In this document: positions 48,360 through 57,552 of the stretch, one piece after another
Position numbering within the stretch: position 1 is the stretch's first letter
Layout: each line of letters opens with the position of its first letter
Assembly (NCBI GenBank): GCA_025560025.1
Contig: CP048486.1
Coordinates: 868,001 to 932,000 of the forward strand
Length of the DNA stretch: 64,000 nucleotides
Reading direction: 5' to 3'
Origin: Agrobacterium tumefaciens
GTDB lineage: Bacteria > Pseudomonadota > Alphaproteobacteria > Rhizobiales > Rhizobiaceae
Translations under genes and position numbers: made by a program
The notes under the pieces: model-generated
The model's database searches: none
Seen by the model: the letters and a program-made list of their open reading frames with translations, nothing else
What the model was told of the DNA's origin: nothing

Positions 48360-48395
48360 AAAAAGCCCTGGCAACACCGCAGGTGTCGTCAGGGC
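48360..48395 (-). terminator. Terminator of the minus-strand DUF465 gene
   Basis: Imperfect stem gccctgg-caacacc / ggtgtcgt-cagggc, with TTTTT following on the minus strand. It also separates the convergent TauE gene. Confidence 0.75.
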
Positions 48396-48443
48396 CGAAA
48401 AGGAACCGTCAGTCCTTCATTGAAGGCTGCGGCATGGCATCAT

Positions 48444-48620
48444 TTAATGCCTTGTGGAGGCTTTAAGCCTCTGCAGTTCATCCTTCAGGCGCAGTTTTCG
48501 ACGTTTGAGGTCAGCGATCTCTGTGTCGTCCGAAGACGGGGAAGCAAGAATACTTTCGAGCTCTTCCTCCAGAGCACCGTGTTTCTTTTCGAGCGATGCA
48601 ATATGAGCCTGAATGGTCAT
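48444..48620 (-). CDS. YdcH/DUF465 small coiled-coil protein (58 residues)
   Basis: MTIQAHIASLEKKHGALEEE and DTEIADLKRRKLRLKDELQRL are the DUF465 pattern, a short antiparallel helical hairpin. GAAGGA lies upstream of the ATG at 48620; the 64-codon upstream extension is not supported. A second DUF465 gene is divergently oriented 236 bp away. Function unknown; related YdcH proteins are abundant and conserved. Confidence 0.85.
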   Translation of the reverse strand: MTIQAHIASLEKKHGALEEELESILASPSSDDTEIADLKRRKLRLKDELQRLKASTRH

Positions 48621-48856
48621 GCGGCACGTCCTTCCATTTTTAAGCCTACCTCCAGCTCTCCATCGCTGGAGTTTCAGGTTTGCGACGACAATGTGACATG
48701 GATTAATGGTATTGTCGAAGGCGAAATGAAGGCAATTAGTGGGCAATTTGGTCGCAACGGATAACTTCCCGTTACCGCGATTTGATGATAGAGGCTCGAG
48801 AACAGACGACATAGGCGCCGGAGGCTATCCGGCTGGCATAAAATGGGGATGACAAG

Positions 48857-49060
48857 ATGCCCGATCAGGACCAGGCGGACATCAGGCTCACGCTGGCGCG
48901 GCTGCGCCAGGAGCATGAGGATTATGACGCTGCGATCAATGCGATGATCCAGACCAGCTGCGATGCGCTGAGGATACAGCGCATGAAGAAGAAGAAGCTG
49001 GCCGTCAAGGACAAGATGACCCAGCTCGAAGACCAGGTCATTCCCGATATCATTGCCTGA
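48857..49060 (+). CDS. YdcH/DUF465 small coiled-coil protein (67 residues)
   Basis: [21 protein letters not shown] and [21 protein letters not shown] match DUF465. It lies 14 bp upstream of purE and is probably in the purE-purK transcript. Paralogue of the divergent gene at 48444-48620. The basic KKKK cluster is typical. Function unknown. Confidence 0.87.
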   Translation: MPDQDQADIRLTLARLRQEHEDYDAAINAMIQTSCDALRIQRMKKKKLAVKDKMTQLEDQVIPDIIA

Positions 49061-49074
49061 GCCGGAGAAATTAC

Positions 49075-49575
<501 letters not shown>

Positions 49576-49601
49576 CGGCATCCGGGACAGCTGACGCGAC
49601 G

Positions 49602-50699
49602 ATGGACACCAATAATTTGACCAAGGGCAACCTCACCATCGGCATTATCGGCGGCGGACAGCTCGGCCGCATGCTGGCAATGGCCGCAGCCCGCCTCAAC
49701 CACCGCACCATCGTGCTGGAGCCCCAGGCCGATTGTCCGGCCGCACAGGTCTGCAACAGCCAGATCGTCGCGGACTATGACGATGAAACCGCGCTTGCCG
49801 AACTCGCCGGTCTTTGCGATGTCGTGACTTACGAATTCGAGAACGTGCCCGTTGCGGCAGCCGAGACGCTCGCCGCCTCCGTTCCTGTCTATCCACCCCC
49901 GCAGGCGCTCAGCGCCTCGCAGGACCGGCTGACGGAGAAGCGCTTCCTCAACGGTTGCGGCATTCCGACCGCCGATTTTCGCGCCGTGGACAGCCAGGAC
50001 GATCTGGACGCAGCATTAGCCGCTTTCGGCGGCAAAGGCGTGTTGAAAACCCGCCGCATGGGCTATGACGGCAAGGGCCAGCGTCTTTTCCGGGGCGGCG
50101 AGGACATCACGGGCGCTTTCGAGGCGCTTGGCGGCGTGCCGCTTATCCTCGAAAGCTTCGTTGCCTTCGAGCGGGAGATATCGATCATCGCCGCCCGGTT
50201 CAGGGACGGCACGGTCACCTGCTACGATCCCGCCGAGAACGTTCACCTGAACGGCATTCTGCATACTTCGACCGTGCCGGCAGCGCTTTCCGACGGGGCG
50301 AAGGATGTTGCCGTACAGTCGGCGGAAAAGCTTCTGGCGGCGCTCGATTATGTCGGCGTGATCGGCATCGAATTCTTCGTCCTGCCCGATGGTTCGCTGG
50401 TCGCCAATGAAATGGCGCCGCGTGTTCACAATACCGGGCACTGGACGGAAGCCGCCTGCGTGATCTCGCAATTCGAACAGCATATGCGTGCGGTCTCGGG
50501 TCTTGTTCCCGGCAGCACGGCCCGCCATTCGGATTGCGTCATGACCAACCTCATCGGCGATGACATCGACGATGTTCCGGCATGGCTGTCGAAAAAAGAC
50601 TGCCTCGTGCATCTCTATGGCAAGACCGAAGCGCGCCCCGGCCGCAAGATGGGCCATGTGACAGAGCTTTTGCACATAGGAAAAGCCTCAGTCTTTTAA
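49602..50699 (+). CDS. purK: 5-(carboxyamino)imidazole ribonucleotide synthase PurK
   Basis: 365 residues, ATP-grasp fold. N-terminal [20 protein letters not shown], nucleotide-binding [17 protein letters not shown], and catalytic [19 protein letters not shown]-dependent carboxylation of AIR to N5-CAIR. ATG at 49602 is used; a GTG at 49572 (four-base overlap with purE) would add ten residues and cannot be excluded. Confidence 0.95.
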   Translation: MDTNNLTKGNLTIGIIGGGQLGRMLAMAAARLNHRTIVLEPQADCPAAQVCNSQIVADYDDETALAELAGLCDVVTYEFENVPVAAAETLAASVPVYPPPQALSASQDRLTEKRFLNGCGIPTADFRAVDSQDDLDAALAAFGGKGVLKTRRMGYDGKGQRLFRGGEDITGAFEALGGVPLILESFVAFEREISIIAARFRDGTVTCYDPAENVHLNGILHTSTVPAALSDGAKDVAVQSAEKLLAALDYVGVIGIEFFVLPDGSLVANEMAPRVHNTGHWTEAACVISQFEQHMRAVSGLVPGSTARHSDCVMTNLIGDDIDDVPAWLSKKDCLVHLYGKTEARPGRKMGHVTELLHIGKASVF

Positions 50700-50759
50700 G
50701 GCAAAGACACCGGCAAGTGTTGACAGGCAGGGGTCAAACGGGTATTTGCCTGCCAACCG

Positions 50760-50787
50760 AAAAGAGCGCGCCCCGTTGCGCGCTTTT
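50760..50787 (+). terminator. Terminator after purK
   Basis: aaaagagcgcg-ccccgtt-gcgcgctttt hairpin, 61 bases after the purK stop and 52 before rpmJ. Confidence 0.85.
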
Positions 50788-50838
50788 GATTGTTTGAATA
50801 AGCACGGTAAAAGCCGTGCAAAACTGCGGACCAGTAAA

Positions 50839-50964
50839 ATGAAAATCAAGAATTCGCTTAAAGCGCTTAAGGCCCGTCATCGCGATAACCGCCTGGTTCG
50901 CCGCAAGGGCCGCGTCTACATCATCAACAAGCAGAACCCGCGCTTCAAGGCTCGTCAGGGCTGA
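50839..50964 (+). CDS. rpmJ: 50S ribosomal protein L36 (type B, zinc-free)
   Basis: 41 residues: [20 protein letters not shown] then [21 protein letters not shown]. It contains no cysteine, so it is the zinc-independent L36 form. Monocistronic, after the purK terminator. A TTGACA-N17-TATTTG at 50720-50748 lies upstream of that terminator and is a possible promoter, but the order is then awkward. Confidence 0.96.
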   Translation: MKIKNSLKALKARHRDNRLVRRKGRVYIINKQNPRFKARQG

Positions 50965-51007
50965 TTGACTGCGACTGCGGTTCGCGATCAGATCGCGGAT
51001 CACTTTG

Positions 51008-51036
51008 TTGACAGAGTAGAACTTTGCATTTGATAT
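51008..51036 (+). promoter_or_regulatory. Candidate sigma-70 promoter of the TPR gene
   Basis: TTGACA and TGATAT with exactly 17 bases between; the -10 ends 29 bases before the ATG at 51065. Consensus-based call. Confidence 0.55.
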
Positions 51037-51064
51037 TGGGCGCAGTCGGGTTAAGCTTTGACCC

Positions 51065-51685
51065 ATGCGCCCAAATCGTTTTTGCATGGCTATCATCGTC
51101 ACACAGGGTTTCCTGTTTTCGGCCCTTCCGTTTCCGGGAGTGGCTGCCATTGGCCATGCGGCGGATGCGACTGTTCCCGCAGCGGCGGAACCTGCGCTTT
51201 CACCCGCCAAAACCGTCGACACTCTTTTTGCATCCCTGAAGAAAGAGCGAAACGCCGTCAAGGCGCGCAGCATCGCCAACCAGATTGCTTCCGAATGGAA
51301 TGATTCCGGCAGTGCGACGATCAATCTTCTGATGCAATGGGCAGGCGAAGCTTCAGACGAGAAGCGCAATGCCGCCGCTTACGATTTTCTCGACCAGATT
51401 ATCCTGCTCGACCCCGATTATGTGCAGGCGCCCTATCGCCGCGCCATGGTGCATTTCGCCGACGGCGACACCCGCAAGGCGATGGCGGATATCAACCTGA
51501 CGCTGGAGAAAGAACCGCGCTATTTTCCGGCGCTGGCAAGCCTTGCCAATATCCTCGAAGCCTCCGGCCGCGAGGAGTTGGCGCTAAAGGCCTGGGAACG
51601 CTATCTGGTGCTTTATCCGGCCGACAGGGACGCCCGCAAACAGGCCATCGATCTTTCCGAAAAGCTGGCCGGCACACGCGGCTGA
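51065..51685 (+). CDS. Secreted TPR-repeat protein
   Basis: 206 residues. A signal peptide (about 1-33, ending AAIGHAADA) precedes three or so TPRs: AYDFLDQIILLDPDYVQAPYRRA, DTRKAMADINLTLEKEPRYFPAL and REELALKAWERYLVLYPAD. Likely periplasmic scaffold. The N-terminal segment KTVDTLFASLKKERNAVKARSI is typical of rhizobial proteins in this position. Precise function unknown. Confidence 0.85.
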   Translation: MRPNRFCMAIIVTQGFLFSALPFPGVAAIGHAADATVPAAAEPALSPAKTVDTLFASLKKERNAVKARSIANQIASEWNDSGSATINLLMQWAGEASDEKRNAAAYDFLDQIILLDPDYVQAPYRRAMVHFADGDTRKAMADINLTLEKEPRYFPALASLANILEASGREELALKAWERYLVLYPADRDARKQAIDLSEKLAGTRG

Positions 51686-51707
51686 GATTGCAAGAAGCAC
51701 AAATAAA

Positions 51708-51729
51708 AATCGCCGCAAAAGCGGCGATT
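51708..51729. terminator. Bidirectional terminator between the TPR gene and gapR
   Basis: aatcgccgc-aaaa-gcggcgatt perfect 9-bp stem, flanked by A-rich and T-rich sequence. Confidence 0.85.
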
Positions 51730-51753
51730 ATTTACTAACTCAGCATCAGCCGG

Positions 51754-52011
51754 TCATTCCATGCCAAGCGCGGCCATATAGGTCTGCAGGATGGTTTCTT
51801 CCTCAATACGCTCGTTGGCATCCTTCTTGCGCAGGCGGATGATGGTGCGGATCGCCTTGGTGTCATAACCACGACCCTTCGCCTCGCCCATGACATCCTT
51901 GATGTCGCCCTGGATGGCGGCCTTTTCTTCTTCGAGACGCTCGACGCGCTCGATGAATTGACGCAGTTCGGCGGCGGCGACGGTTTCGGTGGTGCTGGTT
52001 TCGTCCATCAT
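51754..52011 (-). CDS. gapR: GapR (DUF2312) nucleoid-associated protein
   Basis: 85 residues. The core [40 protein letters not shown] and [17 protein letters not shown] identifies DUF2312. In Caulobacter GapR tracks overtwisted DNA ahead of replication and transcription and stimulates gyrase and topoisomerase IV. The ATG at 52011 has AAGGA upstream; a second ATG follows at once. The neighbour order with DUF1244 and the amidohydrolase is conserved. Confidence 0.9.
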   Translation of the reverse strand: MMDETSTTETVAAAELRQFIERVERLEEEKAAIQGDIKDVMGEAKGRGYDTKAIRTIIRLRKKDANERIEEETILQTYMAALGME

Positions 52012-52160
52012 AACATCCTTTATTGGCGGCTCGTCTGAGCCTTGTTCATTCGATCCGGCTGGAAGCTCCTGCCGGTCGCCACCACCCGGGCGGCACAAAT
52101 TCAGGCCTGTGAACTGCCCATTGCCGGGCCTCACGTCAAGTCGTTTCCGTCGATCAGGGG

Positions 52161-52466
52161 TTATTCCTTGGGTCGGCTCTGCTCAAAGGCAGCTTTCTGG
52201 GCGTCGCTCGCTTCCGCCTGATATTTTGCCTTCCAGTCTTCATAGGGCATCCCATAGACGATTTCCCGGGATTGATCCTTGCTGAGCGGAACACCCGCCT
52301 CTTCAGCCGCCTCCCGATACCAGTTGGAAAGACAATTGCGGCAAAAACCGGCGAGATTCATCATGTCGATGTTCTGCACATCATGGCGCTCGCGAAGATG
52401 CTGCACCAGACGGCGGAAGGCGGCGGCCTCGAACTCGATCTGCTGTTTGTCGTTCTGTGTCGTCAT
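52161..52466 (-). CDS. DUF1244 protein
   Basis: 101 residues. [20 protein letters not shown] and [20 protein letters not shown] (CxxC pair) are DUF1244 signatures; [20 protein letters not shown] follows. The CxxC could bind metal, but no function is known. It lies 15 bp downstream of the amidohydrolase gene, so co-transcribed. Confidence 0.9.
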   Translation of the reverse strand: MTTQNDKQQIEFEAAAFRRLVQHLRERHDVQNIDMMNLAGFCRNCLSNWYREAAEEAGVPLSKDQSREIVYGMPYEDWKAKYQAEASDAQKAAFEQSRPKE

Positions 52467-52481
52467 GGGGCAACTCCAGGC

Positions 52482-53270
52482 TCAATAGGGGCCGGTGCGA
52501 GAGGCGAACAGCTGGTACTCATGCAGGACGGGATCGTCGTTCATTGCGGCAAAAATGGGAGCGAGCCGGTCTGACCAGTCGGCAATCCCCTCCTCATCCG
52601 CGATCAGATCCTGCCGAACCTCAAGAAGCGCATGCGGTATGCCCTTCATCATGCAATGGCGGTACATGGTGTCACCCTTCAGCGCTCCGTCATAGGGTTC
52701 GTTGTCGCCGACGAGAATGTCGCCGGTCGCGCGCAGATGCGCCAGAAGCGGATCGACCACACGATTATCCGTGTCCCAGAGAACAGCCGCATGCCAGGGC
52801 CGCGGCGTTTCCTTCCAGAACGGCGTGTAGGAATGCAGCGACAGAACGAGAGGCGCCTCCCCGGACGACTGCGCGACACCGTTGAGCACGCGATCAACGG
52901 CATCGTGATAAGGCCGGTGAAAAATCTCGATGCGCTTCTGCCATTCCTCATCAGAAATCGGGTGATTGCCGGGGATGATAGCGCCGTCCGAAATCTTCAT
53001 GATGAGAGTGGGATCGTCCTCACCGCGATTCGGATCGATCAGCAGCCGCGAAAAGCGCCCGAGGACCGCCGGCACGCCAAGGCGGGCGGCGAGCGACCGC
53101 GTCAACCCTTCTATGCCGATATCAAATGCGATATGGCGATGAAAAGCGGTTTGCGGAAGGCCAAGTTTGCCGTAGTGTGCCGGCAGGAGGTTCATGGCAT
53201 GGTCCGCCAGAAGAACCATGCCTTTGTCATAATCGCCTTCTATGATTTCATAGGGTATGAAGTCGTTCAT
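52482..53270 (-). CDS. N-formylglutamate amidohydrolase family protein (COG3931)
   Basis: 262 residues. LLADHAMNLLPAHYGKLGLP, HIAFDIGIEGLTRSLAARLG, RLLIDPNRG and SLHSYTPFWKE are family motifs. Related to HutG-type deformylases and zinc carboxypeptidase folds; the natural substrate of this clade is unproven. The ATG at 53270 is used; the frame is open 62 codons upstream without similarity. Confidence 0.88.
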   Translation of the reverse strand: MNDFIPYEIIEGDYDKGMVLLADHAMNLLPAHYGKLGLPQTAFHRHIAFDIGIEGLTRSLAARLGVPAVLGRFSRLLIDPNRGEDDPTLIMKISDGAIIPGNHPISDEEWQKRIEIFHRPYHDAVDRVLNGVAQSSGEAPLVLSLHSYTPFWKETPRPWHAAVLWDTDNRVVDPLLAHLRATGDILVGDNEPYDGALKGDTMYRHCMMKGIPHALLEVRQDLIADEEGIADWSDRLAPIFAAMNDDPVLHEYQLFASRTGPY

Positions 53271-53465
53271 CGATGATTTTCTGGGGCAGGATTGAGGAGA
53301 AAAGCTTGATGGCATGGCTTGAGGCCGGGCGCAAGTTTCGGCGAAAGAACAGCCATCTACCTTATCGCACTCATGATCCCACGAACAATATAATCGATTA
53401 AACTCGCGTTGACTTTCTCTGGCGGCCACGCCAAGAAGTGTGTTCATTATAACCATGGAATCCGG

Positions 53466-53948
53466 ATGGAAGCCGTGACTCAGTCATCTCTAGCTCTTCC
53501 TCGCCTTTTTCGGCATATCACCCGTCTTTTTTCCGCAGCGGCATTGTTTCTGACCCCGTTTGTGTTCGTGGAGACCGCCCATGCGGATTTCCGCGTCTGC
53601 AACAGCACGCAAAACCTCGTGGGGGTCGCAATCGGCTACCGGGCACAAAACGGCTGGGTCAGCGAAGGCTGGTGGCAGGTTCCCTCCTCTACCTGCGCAA
53701 CGCTGATAGAGGGTGAGCTGCAGTCGCGTTATTATTATCTTTATGCCGAGGATGCCGCCCATGGCGGACGCTGGACCGGTGACGTCAACATGTGCGTGGC
53801 GGAAAACGAGTTCAAGATCGACGGCGTAGACGATTGTTATGCCCGCAGCTTCCAGAGAATGGGTTTCAAGGAATATGACACGGGCAGACAGGGCAGCTGG
53901 ATGGTCCAGCTTTCCGATACGCCAGGCACACAGGGAAATCAAAACTGA
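53466..53948 (+). CDS. DUF1036 secreted protein
   Basis: 160 residues. Signal sequence about 1-38 (HITRLFSAAALFLTPFVFV to AHA), then ADFRVCNSTQNLVGVAIGYR, GWVSEGWWQVPSSTCATLI and YYLYAEDAAHGGRWTG, the DUF1036 signature with conserved Cys pairs. The last base of its TGA stop is the first base of the pykA ATG, so it is translationally coupled to pyruvate kinase. Function unknown; coupling is conserved in Rhizobiales. Confidence 0.88.
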   Translation: MEAVTQSSLALPRLFRHITRLFSAAALFLTPFVFVETAHADFRVCNSTQNLVGVAIGYRAQNGWVSEGWWQVPSSTCATLIEGELQSRYYYLYAEDAAHGGRWTGDVNMCVAENEFKIDGVDDCYARSFQRMGFKEYDTGRQGSWMVQLSDTPGTQGNQN

Positions 53949-55387
53949 TGAAGCGTAACCGCAAAGTCAAAATTCTTGCAACTCTCGGCCCAGCCTCCTC
54001 CGAAGAGGCGATGATCGAGAAGCTGCATCTGGCCGGCGCCGATCTCTTCCGCATCAACATGAGCCATGCGAGCCACGACGTGATGCGGACGCTCATTCAG
54101 CGTATCCGTTCGGTCGAGAGCCGTAACGGCCGTCCCATCGGCATTCTGGCCGACCTGCAGGGTCCCAAGCTGCGCGTCGGAAAATTCGCCGAAACCAAGG
54201 TCGATCTCGTTCCGGGCCAGACATTCACGCTGGACAATAATGACGCCCCCGGCGACAACAGCCGCGTTTTCCTGCCGCACCCTGAAATTCTCGAAGCGGT
54301 CAAGCCTGGCCATCGCCTGTTGATCGACGACGGCAAGCTGCATCTGCGCGCTGAAAAATGCGACGGCAAGAGCATCGTCACCACGGTCGTTTCCGGCACC
54401 CGGATTTCCGACCGCAAGGGCATCAGCCTGCCCGACACCCTGCTTGGCGTCGGCGTGCTGACCGATAAGGACCGCGTCGATCTCGATGCCGTTCTGGCGA
54501 CCAATGAAGTGGACTGGGTTGCACTTTCTTTCGTCCAGCGTCCGGAAGACCTGGCCGAAGTCCGCAAGATTTCCCGCGGCCGCGTTGGCCTGATGTCCAA
54601 GATCGAGAAGCCGCAGGCGATCGAGCGGATCGAGGAAATCATTGAACTTTCCGACGCATTGATGGTCGCACGCGGCGATCTCGGTGTCGAAATGCCTCTG
54701 GAAGCAGTTCCCGGCATCCAGAAGCAGCTGACGCGCGCCTGCCGTCGGGCCGGCAAGCCCGTCGTTGTCGCCACCCAGATGCTGGAATCCATGATTACCG
54801 CACCGGTTCCGACCCGCGCCGAGGTGTCGGACGTCGCGACTGCCGTTTTCGAAGGCGCCGATGCCATCATGCTTTCGGCTGAATCAGCCTCCGGTGATTA
54901 TCCGGTCGAAGCCGTGTCGACCATGGCGTCCATCGCCAGCACGGTGGAACAGGATCCCTATTATTCCAACATCATCTACGCGCAGCGCCCGCAGCCGGAA
55001 GCAACTGGCGCCGACGCGATTTCGCTTGCCGCCCGCCAGATTGCCGAAACGCTGAAGCTTGCGGCGATCGTCACCTATACGTCCTCCGGCACGACGGGCC
55101 TGCGCGCCGCGCGTGAACGGCCGCAGGTTCCGATCATTGCGCTTTCGCCGATCATCCAGACCGCACGCCGCCTGTCGGTGGTATGGGGCCTGCACTGCGT
55201 CGTCACCGGCGATGCCAGCGATCTGGACGACATGGTGAACCGCGCTTGTCGCATCGTCGTTTCCGAAGGTTTCGGCAAGCCGGGCGAGCGCATCATCATC
55301 TCCGCCGGCGTACCACTCGGAACCCCCGGCGCAACCAATATGGTGCGCATCGCCTATATCGGTTCGGACGGCCAGAGCGGCGTCTGA
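53948..55387 (+). CDS. pyk: Pyruvate kinase
   Basis: 479 residues. RKVKILATLGPASS, ILADLQGPKLRVG, catalytic MSKIEKPQAIERIEEIIELS with the Lys, VARGDLGVEMPLEAVPGIQK and TQMLESMI. Converts PEP and ADP to pyruvate and ATP. It completes the lower-glycolysis gene set with gap and pgk upstream in the same window. Terminated at 55407-55438. Confidence 0.97.
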   Translation: MKRNRKVKILATLGPASSEEAMIEKLHLAGADLFRINMSHASHDVMRTLIQRIRSVESRNGRPIGILADLQGPKLRVGKFAETKVDLVPGQTFTLDNNDAPGDNSRVFLPHPEILEAVKPGHRLLIDDGKLHLRAEKCDGKSIVTTVVSGTRISDRKGISLPDTLLGVGVLTDKDRVDLDAVLATNEVDWVALSFVQRPEDLAEVRKISRGRVGLMSKIEKPQAIERIEEIIELSDALMVARGDLGVEMPLEAVPGIQKQLTRACRRAGKPVVVATQMLESMITAPVPTRAEVSDVATAVFEGADAIMLSAESASGDYPVEAVSTMASIASTVEQDPYYSNIIYAQRPQPEATGADAISLAARQIAETLKLAAIVTYTSSGTTGLRAARERPQVPIIALSPIIQTARRLSVVWGLHCVVTGDASDLDDMVNRACRIVVSEGFGKPGERIIISAGVPLGTPGATNMVRIAYIGSDGQSGV

Positions 55388-55406
55388 AGTCGGAACAAAC
55401 CGTCAT

Positions 55407-55438
55407 AAAAAAACCCGCCGTTACCGGCGGGTTTTTTG
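55407..55438. terminator. Bidirectional terminator between pyk and the DUF882 gene
   Basis: aaaaaacccgccg-tta-ccggcgggttttttg hairpin between convergent genes. Confidence 0.92.
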
Positions 55439-55471
55439 TTGGCCTTTCGGCCGCATTACAACAGCTTGAGC

Positions 55472-57376
55472 TCAGTGCATTTTCACCGGCGTGCTGAAGC
55501 GGCTGGACTCGATTGCCGCAGCGCCCGGCCTGAAGCTTGCCGAGGTGGCAGAGGCCGACATGTCGTGGCTGAGCATGCGGTTGGCGATAACGCGCGGCGC
55601 CTTCACCGAACGCCCGGTCGTACCCTTGTTCTGGTTGAGCGCCCAATCCGAGATCAGATCCTGCGTCAGACGGCCACCACCAACCATCGCCTGATGGGAA
55701 ACAGCCGCATCCTGCTTGCTCGGGCGCGAACCCTTGGTCGGCAAGCCAGCAGTGAGGCCACCATTGATGGCGGGCTTGAGGTCGAAGGCATCGCCGAAGC
55801 CCTGCTTCGATTCTGCCTTGGCCGTTTCGGCCGGCGCTACCGTAACCTTGTGGTTGACAGCGGCCGGGAACGCAGCAGCTGTCGGAACGGCAGCCGATTG
55901 AACCTGCGAACGGGCAGCCTGACCGCTCTGTTCAAGAGCCGCCACCACTGTCGGCGAAAGCGTATCCTGCTGTGCGTCGGCGAGATCGTCTTCGCCTTCG
56001 GGATCCGCATTGGCCGCTGCCAGCAGGGCTTCCGCGACTGCCGGGCGATTGGCGGGAACCGGAACGGAGGCAAGTTCACCGGTCGCAGCCGGGGTTGCGC
56101 CATCTGCCGAAGCCGTCAGGATCGATCCTTCTGCATCGCCTCTCATGCCACGCGGCCCGAGAAGTGTCGGCACGGGTACGGATACCTCAGCCAGATCGGC
56201 AAATTGCTGACGCTCAGCCGGAGCGGACGCCGGTGTCGGCGTTGTCGCAGCCTGCAGTGCATCCTGCGCAGCGTTTCGGGCAGGAGAATAAAGTGCAGTC
56301 GCAAGGCCGGTATTGGCCGGCTGATTGCCGAAGACAGGACGAGCCGTTGGCAGCGGCGCATCGTTCACGCCAGGAAGAGATTGTGCGGAAGCAACGGCAA
56401 TGGCCTGTTCCGGCTCGGGCGCTGCGGGCTGCGGAGCAGCCGGCCGTGCGACAGCCGGGCGTTCTGCGGGCTCCGGCGCTGCGATGCTATCCGGATCTTC
56501 GTCCTCATCGCCTCCACCGCCAAAGAGTGTCTGCAACAGCGTCTTACGCTTGCCGCCGCCGGAAGAAGCAGGACCGGAACCGGCGCTGGAAGCAACCTGG
56601 ATAGAGGATGAGCTGACGCGCTTCTTGTAATCCGCCAGAGCCTGCTCGTAACCGGGAAGCGGCTTACCGTCGGAGGGAAGATGCAGCGTATTGCCGTTCG
56701 GGAAGATGCGGACGAGTTCCTGGCGGCTCATGCGCGGCCAGGCGCGAACGCCGCCGACATCCATGTGCACGAAGGGGGAACCGGAACTCGGATAGAAACC
56801 AACGCCGCCGATCTGCATCTGCATGCCGATTTCGCGCAGACGCGCCAGCTTCACGCCGGGTATGTAAAAATCCATGGCCTTGCCGAGCATATGCTGGCTT
56901 TTTTCCGCGACACCCTTGGTCCGGGTGCGCAGGAGACCATTGGTCTCCGGCGAGCGAAAGGCCGAAACGACGTTGATGTAATCGGTCGCGCCGCTGCGGC
57001 GATAAACTTCCCAGACGAGATCGAACAGGCGCGGGTCCATCCGTGTCGGCTGGTTGCGGCGCCAGTCACGCAGGAACCGGTTCAGCTCCTGCAGACCCTT
57101 CTGGTCGTATTTGCCATTGCGCTTGAAGGTGATGACCGCCTTCTCGCGTGTATGGATATAATACAGTTTAAGGCTGCGCGTCTCGGCGAAGGCTTCCGTC
57201 GCCGAGGCACCTACGAAAGGCATGGCGGCGAGCATCAGGCAGGCAAAGGTGACAGCGCGTGCCGACAGCTTCGTGCATATATCCTTGATCAAGCCGCGCG
57301 CGATCTTGGTCGACAGCGCGTTATTCCGATGCAGATATGGCAATTCGATCCCCGCCTGGAAGACAATTTCTGTCAC
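55472..57376 (-). CDS. DUF882 (peptidase M15-like) protein with long low-complexity tail
   Basis: 634 residues from a GTG at 57376 with GAGG upstream. An internal signal-like helix (about 38-62, SARAVTFACLMLAAMPFVG) directs export. The DUF882/M15_2 domain (about 70-235) has metal ligands in KSQHMLGKAMDFYIPG and SPFVHMDVGGVRAWPR, as in D-Ala-D-Ala or L,D-cleaving peptidoglycan peptidases. The remaining 400 residues are Ala/Pro/Val-rich low complexity without a domain. Likely periplasmic cell-wall enzyme. Confidence 0.87.
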   Translation of the reverse strand: MTEIVFQAGIELPYLHRNNALSTKIARGLIKDICTKLSARAVTFACLMLAAMPFVGASATEAFAETRSLKLYYIHTREKAVITFKRNGKYDQKGLQELNRFLRDWRRNQPTRMDPRLFDLVWEVYRRSGATDYINVVSAFRSPETNGLLRTRTKGVAEKSQHMLGKAMDFYIPGVKLARLREIGMQMQIGGVGFYPSSGSPFVHMDVGGVRAWPRMSRQELVRIFPNGNTLHLPSDGKPLPGYEQALADYKKRVSSSSIQVASSAGSGPASSGGGKRKTLLQTLFGGGGDEDEDPDSIAAPEPAERPAVARPAAPQPAAPEPEQAIAVASAQSLPGVNDAPLPTARPVFGNQPANTGLATALYSPARNAAQDALQAATTPTPASAPAERQQFADLAEVSVPVPTLLGPRGMRGDAEGSILTASADGATPAATGELASVPVPANRPAVAEALLAAANADPEGEDDLADAQQDTLSPTVVAALEQSGQAARSQVQSAAVPTAAAFPAAVNHKVTVAPAETAKAESKQGFGDAFDLKPAINGGLTAGLPTKGSRPSKQDAAVSHQAMVGGGRLTQDLISDWALNQNKGTTGRSVKAPRVIANRMLSHDMSASATSASFRPGAAAIESSRFSTPVKMH

Positions 57377-57552
57377 ATTGCCTCAAATGAACGTCAAATA
57401 CGGTGACACGATGGCAAAATTGCCACACACATGCAACCTTCCTCTACATAGTGAATCAGCCACTAACAAGAGGTTTATAGACGGTAAGCGGATATCCTTG
57501 CTCAGAAGTTAACGAATCTCACGATCTGCCGGGGAATATGCCATTTGCGGCA

